Origin: an uncultured Oscillospiraceae bacterium | Lineage (GTDB): Bacteria > Bacillota > Clostridia > Oscillospirales > Ruminococcaceae | Length of the DNA stretch: 13,665 nt | NCBI GenBank assembly: GCA_934463345.1 | Contig: CAKSJL010000046.1 | Coordinates: 1 to 13,665 of the forward strand | Reading direction: 5' to 3' | In this document: positions 1 through 6,243 of the stretch, one piece after another | Numbering within the stretch: the first letter of the stretch is position 1 | How the letters are laid out: each line of letters opens with the position of its first letter | Notes under the pieces: model-generated | The model's database searches: none | Told to the model about the DNA's origin: nothing | What the model saw: only the letters and a program-made list of their open reading frames with translations | Translations under genes and position numbers: made by a program

Positions 1-2229
1 TTTCTTTATGAATCCGACAATCGACTCTACCTCCTTTGTCGAACACAGACAGCCCTGAACTCTGAGAGGCTTCTGCATGCCGTTCGGATAATAGAGCATA
101 TCTCCGTAACCTAAAAGCTTTTCAGCGCCCTGTGTATCAAGAATAGTTCGTGAATCTACCTGTGACTGTACTGAAAGCGCTATACGGCTCGGAATATTTG
201 CCTTGATAAGACCTGTGATAACATCTGTGGTCGGACGCTGTGTTGCAATAATAAGGTGCATTCCCGCAGCTCTCGCCATCTGTGCCAGACGGCATACCGA
301 ATCCTCAACCTCTTTTGATGCTGCCATCATAAGGTCTGAAAATTCATCTATTGCTATTACAATCTGCGGAAGCTTCTCCAGTCCCTTTGAATCTGCCGCT
401 TCATTATACCCGCCCAGATCCCTTACATTATTGTCCGCAAAAAGCTTGTATCTTCTCAGCATTTCCTGAACGCCCCAGTTAAGCGCACCTGCCGCCTGTC
501 TTGGATCGGTGACAACCGGAATAAGAAGGTGAGGAATGCCGTTATATGTTGTGAATTCTACCATTTTAGGGTCGATAAGTATAAGTTTTACCTCATCAGG
601 ATTTGCCCGATAGAGTAGCGACATAATTATTGAGTTTGTACATACTGATTTACCTGAACCTGTTGTTCCGGCAATTATCATATGCGGCATTTTTGCCACA
701 TCTCCGACAATAATATTTCCGGCAATGTCCTTTCCGACTGCAAAGGCAAGCTTGCTTTTAGCACTTTTGAATTCCTGACTCTCGATCACTTCACGAATGG
801 AAACCACATCCTGATTGGTATTAGGAATCTCTATGCCGATAGCTGCCTTTCCCGGTATCGGTGCTTCAATACGAACGCCTGCCGCTGCAAGATTCAAAGC
901 AATATCATCCGAAAGATTGGTGATTTTTGAAACCTTAACGCCTGCCGCCGGCTGTATCTCATAACGTGTAACTCTTGGACCTCTCTGAATGGCAACAATT
1001 CTCGCCGTAACGCCAAAGCTCTTTAAAGTGCTTATAAGGGTATCTGCCTTTTCTTTCAGTTCTGCCGCCGCAAGGGGATCATTCGCCTTTGAAACCGATC
1101 TGCTAAGAAGATCGACAGGAGGCAGTACATATTTCTTTGCTGCTGCCGGCTTTATCTCAACATTTTCCGGCGCAGACATGGCAACTCTTTCCGCTTTCTG
1201 TGCAAAATTCTCCGGAACGTTTTCCTTTTCTCCGCCGACAACAGCCTTTTCAACAAGCACATCAAGCTCGTTTGCAGGAGCTTTATTTTCAATGACCTCT
1301 GCTCCGACAAGTGGTGCATTTTCCTTTTTGACCGGAACAGGAAGCGAGCTTTCCTCATTTATTGGTATATCAATATCTGAATCTGAATAGTATACCGGCT
1401 CTGATGGCTCAAACTGCGGTACTGATTCAGGCTCAGACTCAACGGGTATATCGACCGGATAACTGTCGTCCGGCACTGTATCCGATTCATTTCCCCCTGA
1501 ATTTGCAAGATTTATTGCCTCCTGCTCTTCATCATATTCCCAGTCCTCATAAGCGTCAAGAATCCGGTTTTCTTCTCTTATCTGCTTCAGAGAATGAAAC
1601 ATTTTTACAAATGGCTTATAAAAAATTCCAAAAAACTGAAACAGCGTCAGGTTTGAAAGCAGCATTATGAAAATAAAAAGCAGTATACAAACTATTATTT
1701 TAGAGCCGATGCTTCCAAATACCTTGATAAGAGGCCATGCAATAAGAGCGCTTAAAAGTCCGCCGCCTTCAAGTTCAAGTCCGGCATGATACAGGAATTT
1801 ACATTTTTCCATAAATGTATCGCCCTTTGCACCGCCGACAAACATTATCTGTACAACCGAGCTGCTCAGCAGTGTAAGTCCCAGACCCCACGCCGCACGT
1901 CCGGCAACCGTCTGCTGAGACCTTTCCATACTTATAAGGAGCGCTGTATAAATCAGTATTACAGGAACAAGAAATACTGCTACGCCAAAAAGTCCCCTTA
2001 AAAGGTTATGTATAAACAGCCAGCCGCTGTTTCCGCTTATAACCGTAAAAAGGAATATCAATATGCCGCTTGCAAAAAGTATCACAGACCAGAACTGGTT
2101 TATAGGATCCTTCTGAGCCTGGACAGATGTACGGCTTTTTTTGGGTTCGGACGCCGCTTTTTTCGTGCCGCTATCCTTCGCAGTGCTTTTCTTTCTCGCT
2201 GTACTTCCTTTCTTCTTGCTTTCTGCCAC
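1..2229 (-). CDS. ftsK: DNA translocase FtsK/SpoIIIE, 3' end outside the window
   Basis: This is a membrane-anchored, ATP-driven DNA pump that moves chromosomes through the closing septum. The visible 743 residues have a Lys/Ser-rich N-terminus and four or five hydrophobic segments between about residues 47 and 203. An acidic, Pro-rich linker follows (about 224-345), then the motor. The motor opens with the family hallmark KYVLPPVDLL at 366-375. It has a Walker A motif GTTGSGKS at 521-528, a Walker B motif VIAIDEF at 624-630 and an IIATQRP segment near 660-666. The frame is open to base 1, so the C-terminal gamma winged-helix domain that reads KOPS/SRS sites must lie beyond the edge. The start is a GTG at 2229, 10 nt after AGGAAAGGA; no ATG is better placed. 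It is the last visible gene of the tepA-ylzJ-uppP-ftsK series. Sequence alone does not separate a division FtsK from a sporulation SpoIIIE. Confidence 0.95.
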   Translation of the reverse strand, partial: MAESKKKGSTARKKSTAKDSGTKKAASEPKKSRTSVQAQKDPINQFWSVILFASGILIFLFTVISGNSGWLFIHNLLRGLFGVAVFLVPVILIYTALLISMERSQQTVAGRAAWGLGLTLLSSSVVQIMFVGGAKGDTFMEKCKFLYHAGLELEGGGLLSALIAWPLIKVFGSIGSKIIVCILLFIFIMLLSNLTLFQFFGIFYKPFVKMFHSLKQIREENRILDAYEDWEYDEEQEAINLANSGGNESDTVPDDSYPVDIPVESEPESVPQFEPSEPVYYSDSDIDIPINEESSLPVPVKKENAPLVGAEVIENKAPANELDVLVEKAVVGGEKENVPENFAQKAERVAMSAPENVEIKPAAAKKYVLPPVDLLSRSVSKANDPLAAAELKEKADTLISTLKSFGVTARIVAIQRGPRVTRYEIQPAAGVKVSKITNLSDDIALNLAAAGVRIEAPIPGKAAIGIEIPNTNQDVVSIREVIESQEFKSAKSKLAFAVGKDIAGNIIVGDVAKMPHMIIAGTTGSGKSVCTNSIIMSLLYRANPDEVKLILIDPKMVEFTTYNGIPHLLIPVVTDPRQAAGALNWGVQEMLRRYKLFADNNVRDLGGYNEAADSKGLEKLPQIVIAIDEFSDLMMAASKEVEDSVCRLAQMARAAGMHLIIATQRPTTDVITGLIKANIPSRIALSVQSQVDSRTILDTQGAEKLLGYGDMLYYPNGMQKPLRVQGCLCSTKEVESIVGFIKK

Positions 2230-2270
2230 GTTTATTTTTTCCTTTCCTGAAACAGCGTCATATGCACTGT

Positions 2271-3146
2271 TTATTTTCTGAAATAATCGACAATATTCAT
2301 TCCTACTGAATGTTCAAATATTCCGATACCTGTAATTACAATTCCGAGAATAAATGTATAAATTGCAAAAATCTTGAATTTATCAGACTTTATAAGCCAG
2401 TTCACCATTTTGATGGCACAGATTCCGACTACAGCCGCTACAACAAATCCTGCTGCAAAATTTAAAGGCTCTACGTTCATAGCATTCTGATCAACGGCGT
2501 CCTTTATCTGTAAAAGACATCCGCCGAGTATTGTCGGTATTCCGAGAATAAATGAATATTCAACGGCTGTTCCTCGCTCAAAACCGCAGAAAAGTCCGCT
2601 TGCAATCGTAGAACCTGAACGTGAAATACCCGGAAGCAGCGCAACGCCCTGAAATGCTCCTACCGTAACTGCATTTTTCACTGTTATATCGCCAAACTTT
2701 TTGTTTCCTTTGGAGCATCTGTCCGAAATAAACAGTATAACTGACGTATACAGGAAGCAAAGTCCCTCTATAACAATATCGTTGTCCTCTGAAACCTTTT
2801 CAAGGTGATTTTTAAATATGTAAAACGGTACAAGCATAAGAAGTGATATGATCATCATTATTATAGCTCTTCTTTCCGGATTCATGCTTTTCCAGCGAAA
2901 TTTTCCGGTGAAGATATCCTTTATCATGGAAAACAGCTCAACTATCATAGCACATATCGTTTTTCTGAATGCTACAAATACTGCCACAAGTGTTCCGAGG
3001 TGCAGAATTGCTGAAAAAAGCAATGCACCATCACCGCTGTTTTTGGTAAAATGCTGATAAACCGAGAGATGTCCGGAACTTGAAACCGGCAGAAACTCCG
3101 TAAGTCCCTGTATAATTCCCTGTAAAACTGCTTCTAAAACTGACAT
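2271..3146 (-). CDS. uppP: Undecaprenyl-diphosphatase (BacA/UppP family)
   Basis: This integral membrane enzyme dephosphorylates undecaprenyl diphosphate to the monophosphate, recycling the lipid carrier for peptidoglycan and other wall polymers; overproduction gives bacitracin resistance. The 291-residue length is normal for the family. Both signatures are present: the N-terminal QGLTEFLPVSSSGH (residues 13-26, with Glu17, the Ser triplet and His26) and the second motif PGISRSGST (172-180, with Arg176). Several hydrophobic helices fill the rest. The start is fixed by CAGGAGG 5 nt before the ATG. It lies 41 nt upstream of ftsK and 96 nt downstream of ylzJ. The second gap holds a hairpin repeat, so some RNA processing or partial termination before uppP is possible. 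Confidence 0.96.
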   Translation of the reverse strand: MSVLEAVLQGIIQGLTEFLPVSSSGHLSVYQHFTKNSGDGALLFSAILHLGTLVAVFVAFRKTICAMIVELFSMIKDIFTGKFRWKSMNPERRAIIMMIISLLMLVPFYIFKNHLEKVSEDNDIVIEGLCFLYTSVILFISDRCSKGNKKFGDITVKNAVTVGAFQGVALLPGISRSGSTIASGLFCGFERGTAVEYSFILGIPTILGGCLLQIKDAVDQNAMNVEPLNFAAGFVVAAVVGICAIKMVNWLIKSDKFKIFAIYTFILGIVITGIGIFEHSVGMNIVDYFRK

Positions 3147-3156
3147 AAATTCCTCC

Positions 3157-3183
3157 TGAAAACCAGCGGCAAAGCCGTATAGT
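3157..3183. repeat. Hairpin upstream of uppP
   Basis: The arms GGCAAAGCCGTA and TACGGCTTCGCC pair with one mismatch around a TAG loop, in the leader between ylzJ and uppP. Exact arm boundaries may be off by a few bases. On the minus (transcribed) strand no U-run follows, so it looks like an RNA hairpin or part of a repeat rather than a classical terminator. Confidence 0.55.
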
Positions 3184-3202
3184 ACGGCTTCGCCCTAATT
3201 TA

Positions 3203-3246
3203 TTAAGGCAACACCGCACAAAGCACGCCTGATGGATTTGCCTTAA
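3203..3246. repeat. Short inverted-repeat element overlapping the ylzJ stop
   Basis: Perfect 9-bp terminal inverted repeats, TTAAGGCAA (3203-3211) and TTGCCTTAA (3238-3246), enclose a 26-bp centre beginning CACCGCACAAAGCACG. The ylzJ stop codon (3243-3245) lies inside the right arm. I suspect a dispersed intergenic repeat, but only one copy is in the window. Confidence 0.5.
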
Positions 3247-3404
3247 ATAATCTTGTTCTTTTTCTTAAAAATCTTCCTGTTATAATTTTCACATTTGTCA
3301 AGGTAAAAGTAAGGATCTGTTGAAAATACATCTTTTTTAACTGCCTGCGGTTCAGGCTCCTTATAAAAAATATCCGCCGGACTGATAATAGTATGCAAAA
3401 TCAT
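3243..3404 (-). CDS. ylzJ: YlzJ-like small protein
   Basis: This 53-residue protein starts MILHTIISPADIFYKE, which resembles the start of the Bacillus YlzJ family (function unknown). The identification rests on that N-terminus and on position: directly after a TepA-type protease and two genes before ftsK/spoIIIE, as in the Bacillus tepA-ylzJ-spoIIIE order. The reading frame opens upstream at 3476, inside tepA, but the ATG at 3404 is chosen because GGAG sits 6 nt before it and it begins 22 nt after the tepA stop. It is shorter than I recall for Bacillus homologues. The tail is very basic (RKIFKKKNK) and the stop falls inside a repeat element, so the original C-terminus may have been altered. 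No enzyme motif or membrane segment is visible. Confidence 0.75.
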   Translation of the reverse strand: MILHTIISPADIFYKEPEPQAVKKDVFSTDPYFYLDKCENYNRKIFKKKNKII

Positions 3405-3410
3405 TTTACT

Positions 3411-3414
3411 CTCC
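3411..3414 (-). promoter_or_regulatory. Ribosome binding site deciding the ylzJ start
   Basis: GGAG lies 6 nt upstream of the ATG at 3404. It supports this start over the in-frame ATGs further upstream, which overlap tepA or lack suitable spacing. Confidence 0.6.
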
Positions 3415-3426
3415 ATTCTTCCAAAG

Positions 3427-4173
3427 TCACGCTCTGTTATCCGGATATTTCTCATCAGACTGTTCAATAAGCTCATAGAGACATTCTATAGCGTCGCTTA
3501 AACCTCCAAGACTATCGATAAGCCCCGTTTCAACTGCACGTTCACCGTCAACAACCGTTCCGACATCCATAACAAGCTCGCCGGTCTGCATCATAAGCCT
3601 GCGGAAATCATCCTCACTTATTTTGCTGTTGGAAGTGACAAAGTTGACTATTCTGTCCTGCATTTTGTCAAAATAGGAAAGCGTCTGCGGAACACCCAGA
3701 ACAAGTCCGTTCATTCTGACCGGGTGAATGGTCATTGTTGCCGACGGAACTATAAACGATCTCATCGCACTTACAGCAAGCGGCACACCGATTGAATGGC
3801 CTCCGCCGACCACAAGCGAAACCGTAGGCGTTTTCATTCCTGCTATAAGCTCTGCTATTGCAAGTCCCGCTTCAACATCTCCGCCGACTGTGTTTAAAAT
3901 TATGACAAGTCCCTCAATTGAACGATCCTGTTCTATAGCAACCAGTGACGGAATTATATGCTCATATTTCGTAGTCTTATTCTGTGACGGCAATACATAA
4001 TGCCCCTCAACCTGACCAATTATAGTCAGACAATGTATAAGGTGTTTTGCATTATGGGAAATAACCTCTCCTGTCTCTTCAATAAGCTCAGCTCTGTCAA
4101 GCTGCTCTTCTGTTTCCGTAGAGCTGTCATTTTCGTCCTGCTTTTCATTTTCATCAATATCCTGTGTATTCAT
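3427..4173 (-). CDS. tepA: ClpP-like serine protease, TepA (YmfB) type
   Basis: This is a 248-residue cytoplasmic member of the ClpP/crotonase fold; Bacillus TepA has been linked to protein translocation and spore development. An acidic N-terminus ([18 protein letters not shown]) leads into the protease core. The core has [21 protein letters not shown], then GGGHSIG with the likely nucleophile Ser127, and TIHPV with His150; the 23-residue Ser-His spacing is close to that of ClpP. The segment [19 protein letters not shown] (about 154-172) matches the TepA branch rather than housekeeping ClpP. The catalytic Asp cannot be assigned by eye. The ATG at 4173 is chosen because GGAGG lies 8 nt upstream; a longer frame begins at 4233 without a ribosome site. 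It is the first gene of the series that ends in ftsK, with a leader of about 185 nt. Confidence 0.9.
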   Translation of the reverse strand: MNTQDIDENEKQDENDSSTETEEQLDRAELIEETGEVISHNAKHLIHCLTIIGQVEGHYVLPSQNKTTKYEHIIPSLVAIEQDRSIEGLVIILNTVGGDVEAGLAIAELIAGMKTPTVSLVVGGGHSIGVPLAVSAMRSFIVPSATMTIHPVRMNGLVLGVPQTLSYFDKMQDRIVNFVTSNSKISEDDFRRLMMQTGELVMDVGTVVDGERAVETGLIDSLGGLSDAIECLYELIEQSDEKYPDNRA

Positions 4174-4181
4174 GCGATTTT

Positions 4182-4186
4182 CCTCC
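4182..4186 (-). promoter_or_regulatory. Ribosome binding site deciding the tepA start
   Basis: A perfect GGAGG lies 8 nt before the ATG at 4173. The alternative in-frame ATG at 4233 has no comparable site. Confidence 0.8.
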
Positions 4187-4203
4187 AAAACACATAAGGC
4201 ATC

Positions 4204-4226
4204 TACCGCACAACCTTTATGCGGTA
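4204..4226. other. Small hairpin in the tepA leader
   Basis: TACCGCA (4204-4210) and TGCGGTA (4220-4226) are perfect 7-bp arms around a 9-nt loop, in the untranslated leader about 18 nt upstream of the tepA ribosome site. There is no U-run. A role in translation control is only a possibility. Confidence 0.4.
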
Positions 4227-4317
4227 TCACCATAATTCAAATGCTATTAGTGTTATCAGGAAAATCAATTTTATACCCTGTCTTCAAATTAAAAATTATC
4301 TTCTGTATTACTGTTGC

Positions 4318-4357
4318 TGTGTACATATAAAGCTTATTATTTGCCCCTATGTGTACA
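4318..4357. promoter_or_regulatory. Paired TGTGTACA boxes near the tepA transcription start
   Basis: TGTGTACA occurs at 4318-4325 and again at 4350-4357, a direct repeat with a 32-bp period, about three helical turns. The second lies at the predicted start point of the tepA promoter. They could be operator half-sites; no regulator is identified. Confidence 0.3.
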
Positions 4358-4364
4358 CTTTCTA

Positions 4365-4393
4365 ATTATAAACCATTTTATAATTAATGTCAA
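4365..4393 (-). promoter_or_regulatory. Sigma-A promoter for tepA-ylzJ-uppP-ftsK
   Basis: Read on the minus strand: perfect TTGACA (4393-4388), a 17-bp spacer and perfect TATAAT (4370-4365). Transcription should start near 4358. The remaining bases of the 4174-4610 non-coding stretch hold only the leader features, the carboxypeptidase promoter and AT-rich sequence in which I see no gene. Confidence 0.85.
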
Positions 4394-4517
4394 ATGAAAA
4401 TCATAACAGCCATATCAAATCAATTTTCAAAGGAATGAACAAGAATATTTAAGAACACACAATTTACAGATAAAGAACTCTGATTATGTAGTATTAACTA
4501 TATTCTGCAAACGTGCA

Positions 4518-4546
4518 TTGACAATACTGTTAAAATAGTATAAAAT
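4518..4546 (+). promoter_or_regulatory. Sigma-A promoter for the D-Ala-D-Ala carboxypeptidase
   Basis: TTGACA (4518-4523), 17-bp spacer, TAAAAT (4541-4546). It is divergent from the tepA promoter, with about 125 bp between the two -35 boxes. Confidence 0.82.
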
Positions 4547-4592
4547 ATAAAACAGAATTGTACTGAAAAACATACAGTGCCTTAAAAATATG

Positions 4593-4598
4593 AAAGGA
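4593..4598 (+). promoter_or_regulatory. Ribosome binding site deciding the carboxypeptidase start
   Basis: AAAGGA lies just inside the longer frame and 12 nt before the ATG at 4611. That is long but usable spacing. The alternative ATG at 4590 has no ribosome site, so 4611 is preferred. Confidence 0.5.
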
Positions 4599-4610
4599 CA
4601 GCTTTTTATT

Positions 4611-5651
4611 ATGGCTTCACGAAAAAAAACAAAAATCAATTACATGAGGGTAATTTATACTTTTATGGCACTCCTTATAGTAATACTTATGATTTTCGGG
4701 GTAAGCCTTATTCTGAAAACTGATAAAAAAGAAAAGGAACAAAGCGTTCAGAATATTGACTCATCACTGAGCGAAAAAATCCAGATAGAATACCCGACTG
4801 AACCGGAGTTCCCTGAAATCTCATATCCGCAGAAACCGGCAGAAATAAAATCCTTCGGAGATGATATTGTCAGTAAGGCCGGAGTGCTTTTAAATGTAAC
4901 AGATAATACAATTGTTGCCGGACGTGACGCTGAAAAGAAAATTTATCCCGCCTCAATGACAAAGGTTATGACGCTTATAATAGCTGTGGAGAATATGGAA
5001 TCATTAAGTGATACATTTACTATGACTCAGGAGATCCTTGAGCCGCTTGTTGACGCTGACGCTTCAAGAGCCGGATTTGAAGTCGGTGAAACGGTTACTA
5101 TAGAGGATATGCTTTACGGCGCTGTTCTGCCATCAGGCGCAGACGCAACTGTCGGACTGGCAGTAAAGCTCTGCGGCTCTGAAGAAAACTTTGTTAGACT
5201 CATGAACGAAAAGGTTGAATATCTTGGTCTTGAAAATACACACTTTATGAACACAAGCGGACTTCATGATGAAAACCACTACACAACCCCTGTTGAAATG
5301 GCAATGATAGTCGAATATGCAATGCAGAACGAGCTTTGCCGAAAGGTTCTGTCAACATACCAGTATACAACATCCTCCACGCCAAAGCATCCCGAAGGAA
5401 TAAAGCTTGAAAGCACGATGTTTGGCAGAATGTACGGAAATGAGGTCGAAGAGGCGCTTATCGAGGGCGGAAAAACAGGTTATACGGATGAAGCGCAGAA
5501 TTGTCTGACAACATTCGGCACAAAGGGCGGCAAGGAATATGTCACAGTAACATCTCTCTCATACGATTACTGGCTTTCGATCCATGACGCTTTCAACATT
5601 TATGCAAGCTATATAGAGCCAAAAACCGACATTAACATTGTTGCCGAATAA
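4611..5651 (+). CDS. D-alanyl-D-alanine carboxypeptidase, S11 family (DacA/DacF-like)
   Basis: This low-molecular-weight penicillin-binding protein trims the terminal D-Ala from peptidoglycan stem peptides outside the membrane. It has 346 residues. A basic N-terminus leads to one hydrophobic helix (about 15-35) that looks like an uncleaved anchor, then a Pro/Glu-rich linker and the catalytic domain. Active-site motifs are SMTK (Ser115, Lys118), PSGADA at about 174-179 in the place of SxN, and KTG (288-290). The usual Asn of SxN is Ala here. Only about 56 residues follow KTG, so the C-terminal beta domain and amphipathic anchor of PBP5-type enzymes are absent. The longer frame from 4590 lacks a ribosome site. 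It is transcribed alone, divergently from tepA. Confidence 0.92.
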   Translation: MASRKKTKINYMRVIYTFMALLIVILMIFGVSLILKTDKKEKEQSVQNIDSSLSEKIQIEYPTEPEFPEISYPQKPAEIKSFGDDIVSKAGVLLNVTDNTIVAGRDAEKKIYPASMTKVMTLIIAVENMESLSDTFTMTQEILEPLVDADASRAGFEVGETVTIEDMLYGAVLPSGADATVGLAVKLCGSEENFVRLMNEKVEYLGLENTHFMNTSGLHDENHYTTPVEMAMIVEYAMQNELCRKVLSTYQYTTSSTPKHPEGIKLESTMFGRMYGNEVEEALIEGGKTGYTDEAQNCLTTFGTKGGKEYVTVTSLSYDYWLSIHDAFNIYASYIEPKTDINIVAE

Positions 5652-5723
5652 ACAAGTCAAGATTGCCTTTGTGAATTATGCACATTAAATTTAAACATTA
5701 CGCTGCTTAAAGTGTGACTTATT

Positions 5724-5739
5724 AATAAACATGTTTATT
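5724..5739. other. Perfect AT-rich palindrome before the tRNA promoter
   Basis: AATAAACATGTTTATT is a perfect 16-bp palindrome followed by TTT. It lies 72 nt after the carboxypeptidase stop and 14 nt before the tRNA -35 box. It could be a weak terminator for the carboxypeptidase or a protein-binding site; no better terminator is visible in 5652-5753. Confidence 0.35.
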
Positions 5740-5753
5740 TTTCACGAAAACCG

Positions 5754-5782
5754 TTGACAATTTGCTCAAACCATGATATAAT
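5754..5782 (+). promoter_or_regulatory. Sigma-A promoter for the tRNA cluster
   Basis: Perfect TTGACA (5754-5759), 17-bp spacer, perfect TATAAT (5777-5782). The first tRNA begins 31 nt downstream, leaving a short leader. Confidence 0.9.
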
Positions 5783-5813
5783 AGATTTCGTTGATTGGGA
5801 ATATTTAAAATAA

Positions 5814-5887
<74 letters not shown>

Positions 5888-5890
5888 GAT

Positions 5891-5967
5891 GCGCCTTTAA
5901 CTCAGCTGGATAGAGTAACTGCCTTCTAAGCAGTAAGCCATTGGTTCGAGTCCAATAAGGCGCACCA
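5891..5967 (+). tRNA. tRNA-Arg (anticodon TCT)
   Basis: A complete cloverleaf: acceptor GCGCCTT/AAGGCGC, D stem ACTC/GAGT, anticodon stem ACTGC/GCAGT around CTTCTAA (anticodon TCT), T stem ATTGG/CCAAT, discriminator A and encoded CCA. All stems are fully paired. It reads AGA/AGG and starts 3 nt after tRNA-Gly. Confidence 0.97.
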
Positions 5968-5974
5968 AGCTTCT

Positions 5975-6000
5975 ACGTCCCTTATCAGGGGCGTATTTTT
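5975..6000 (+). terminator. Terminator-like hairpin between tRNA-Arg and tRNA-His
   Basis: ACGTCCC (5975-5981) and GGGGCGT (5988-5994) form a 7-bp stem with one G-U pair and a TTATCA loop, followed by ATTTTT. It looks like an intrinsic terminator, yet tRNA-His begins only 5 nt later, so it may act as a partial terminator or a processing signal. Confidence 0.6.
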
Positions 6001-6004
6001 ATAT

Positions 6005-6082
6005 GGTGGGTGTAGCTCAGTTGGTTAGAGCGTCGGATTGTGGTCCCGAAGGTCGTGGGTTCGACCCCCATCTCCCACCCCA
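6005..6082 (+). tRNA. tRNA-His (anticodon GTG)
   Basis: The extra 5' G (G-1, base 6005) opposite discriminator C73 (6079) is the tRNA-His identity feature. D stem GCTC/GAGC, anticodon loop TTGTGGT (anticodon GTG), T stem GTGGG/CCCAT, encoded CCA. Two positions do not pair: U6-U67 in the acceptor stem (GTGGGTG against CTCCCAC) and A31-C39 at the base of the anticodon loop (TCGGA against CCCGA). It is probably functional, but these mismatches are unusual. Confidence 0.92.
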
Positions 6083-6083
6083 C

Positions 6084-6116
6084 AAAAGTCCGTTTTTACG
6101 GACTTTTTCTTTTTTA
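6084..6116 (+). terminator. Rho-independent terminator of the tRNA cluster
   Basis: AAAAGTCCGT (6084-6093) pairs perfectly with ACGGACTTTT (6098-6107) around a TTTT loop. A T-rich run follows to about 6115. It begins 2 nt after the tRNA-His CCA. Confidence 0.88.
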
Positions 6117-6138
6117 TCATGAGAATTTTTTAAACGCC

Positions 6139-6182
6139 AAATACAGCCGGTATGTCAATTGGACATGCCGGCTGTATTTTTT
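6139..6182. terminator. Second strong terminator between the tRNA cluster and ptsI
   Basis: An 18-bp stem (6139-6156 with 6162-6179, one T/G wobble) with core ACAGCCGG and a 5-nt loop. On the plus strand it is followed by TTTT-TT. On the minus strand, where the converging ptsI ends at 6244, the U-run is short (TTTGG). It may stop transcription in both directions, better on the plus strand. Confidence 0.75.
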
Positions 6183-6188
6183 AGAAGC

Positions 6189-6209
6189 TTAGAACCTGTT
6201 CAGGCTATT
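6189..6209. repeat. Partial copy of the TTAGAAC-TGTTCA repeat
   Basis: TTAGAACCTGTTCA followed by GGCTATT matches the left arm and loop start of the hairpin at 8253-8308 except for one base and a missing CATA. The right arm is absent here. It lies 34 bp past the end of ptsI. Confidence 0.5.
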
Positions 6210-6243
6210 ATTATAGTATTATAGAAGATATGCAAACAATCCG

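Noticed and set aside
989..1390. Plus-strand 133-codon frame opposite ftsK
   Set aside because: It is antisense to the ftsK linker and motor, and its Ser/Ala/Phe-rich composition is typical of a shadow of a real gene.
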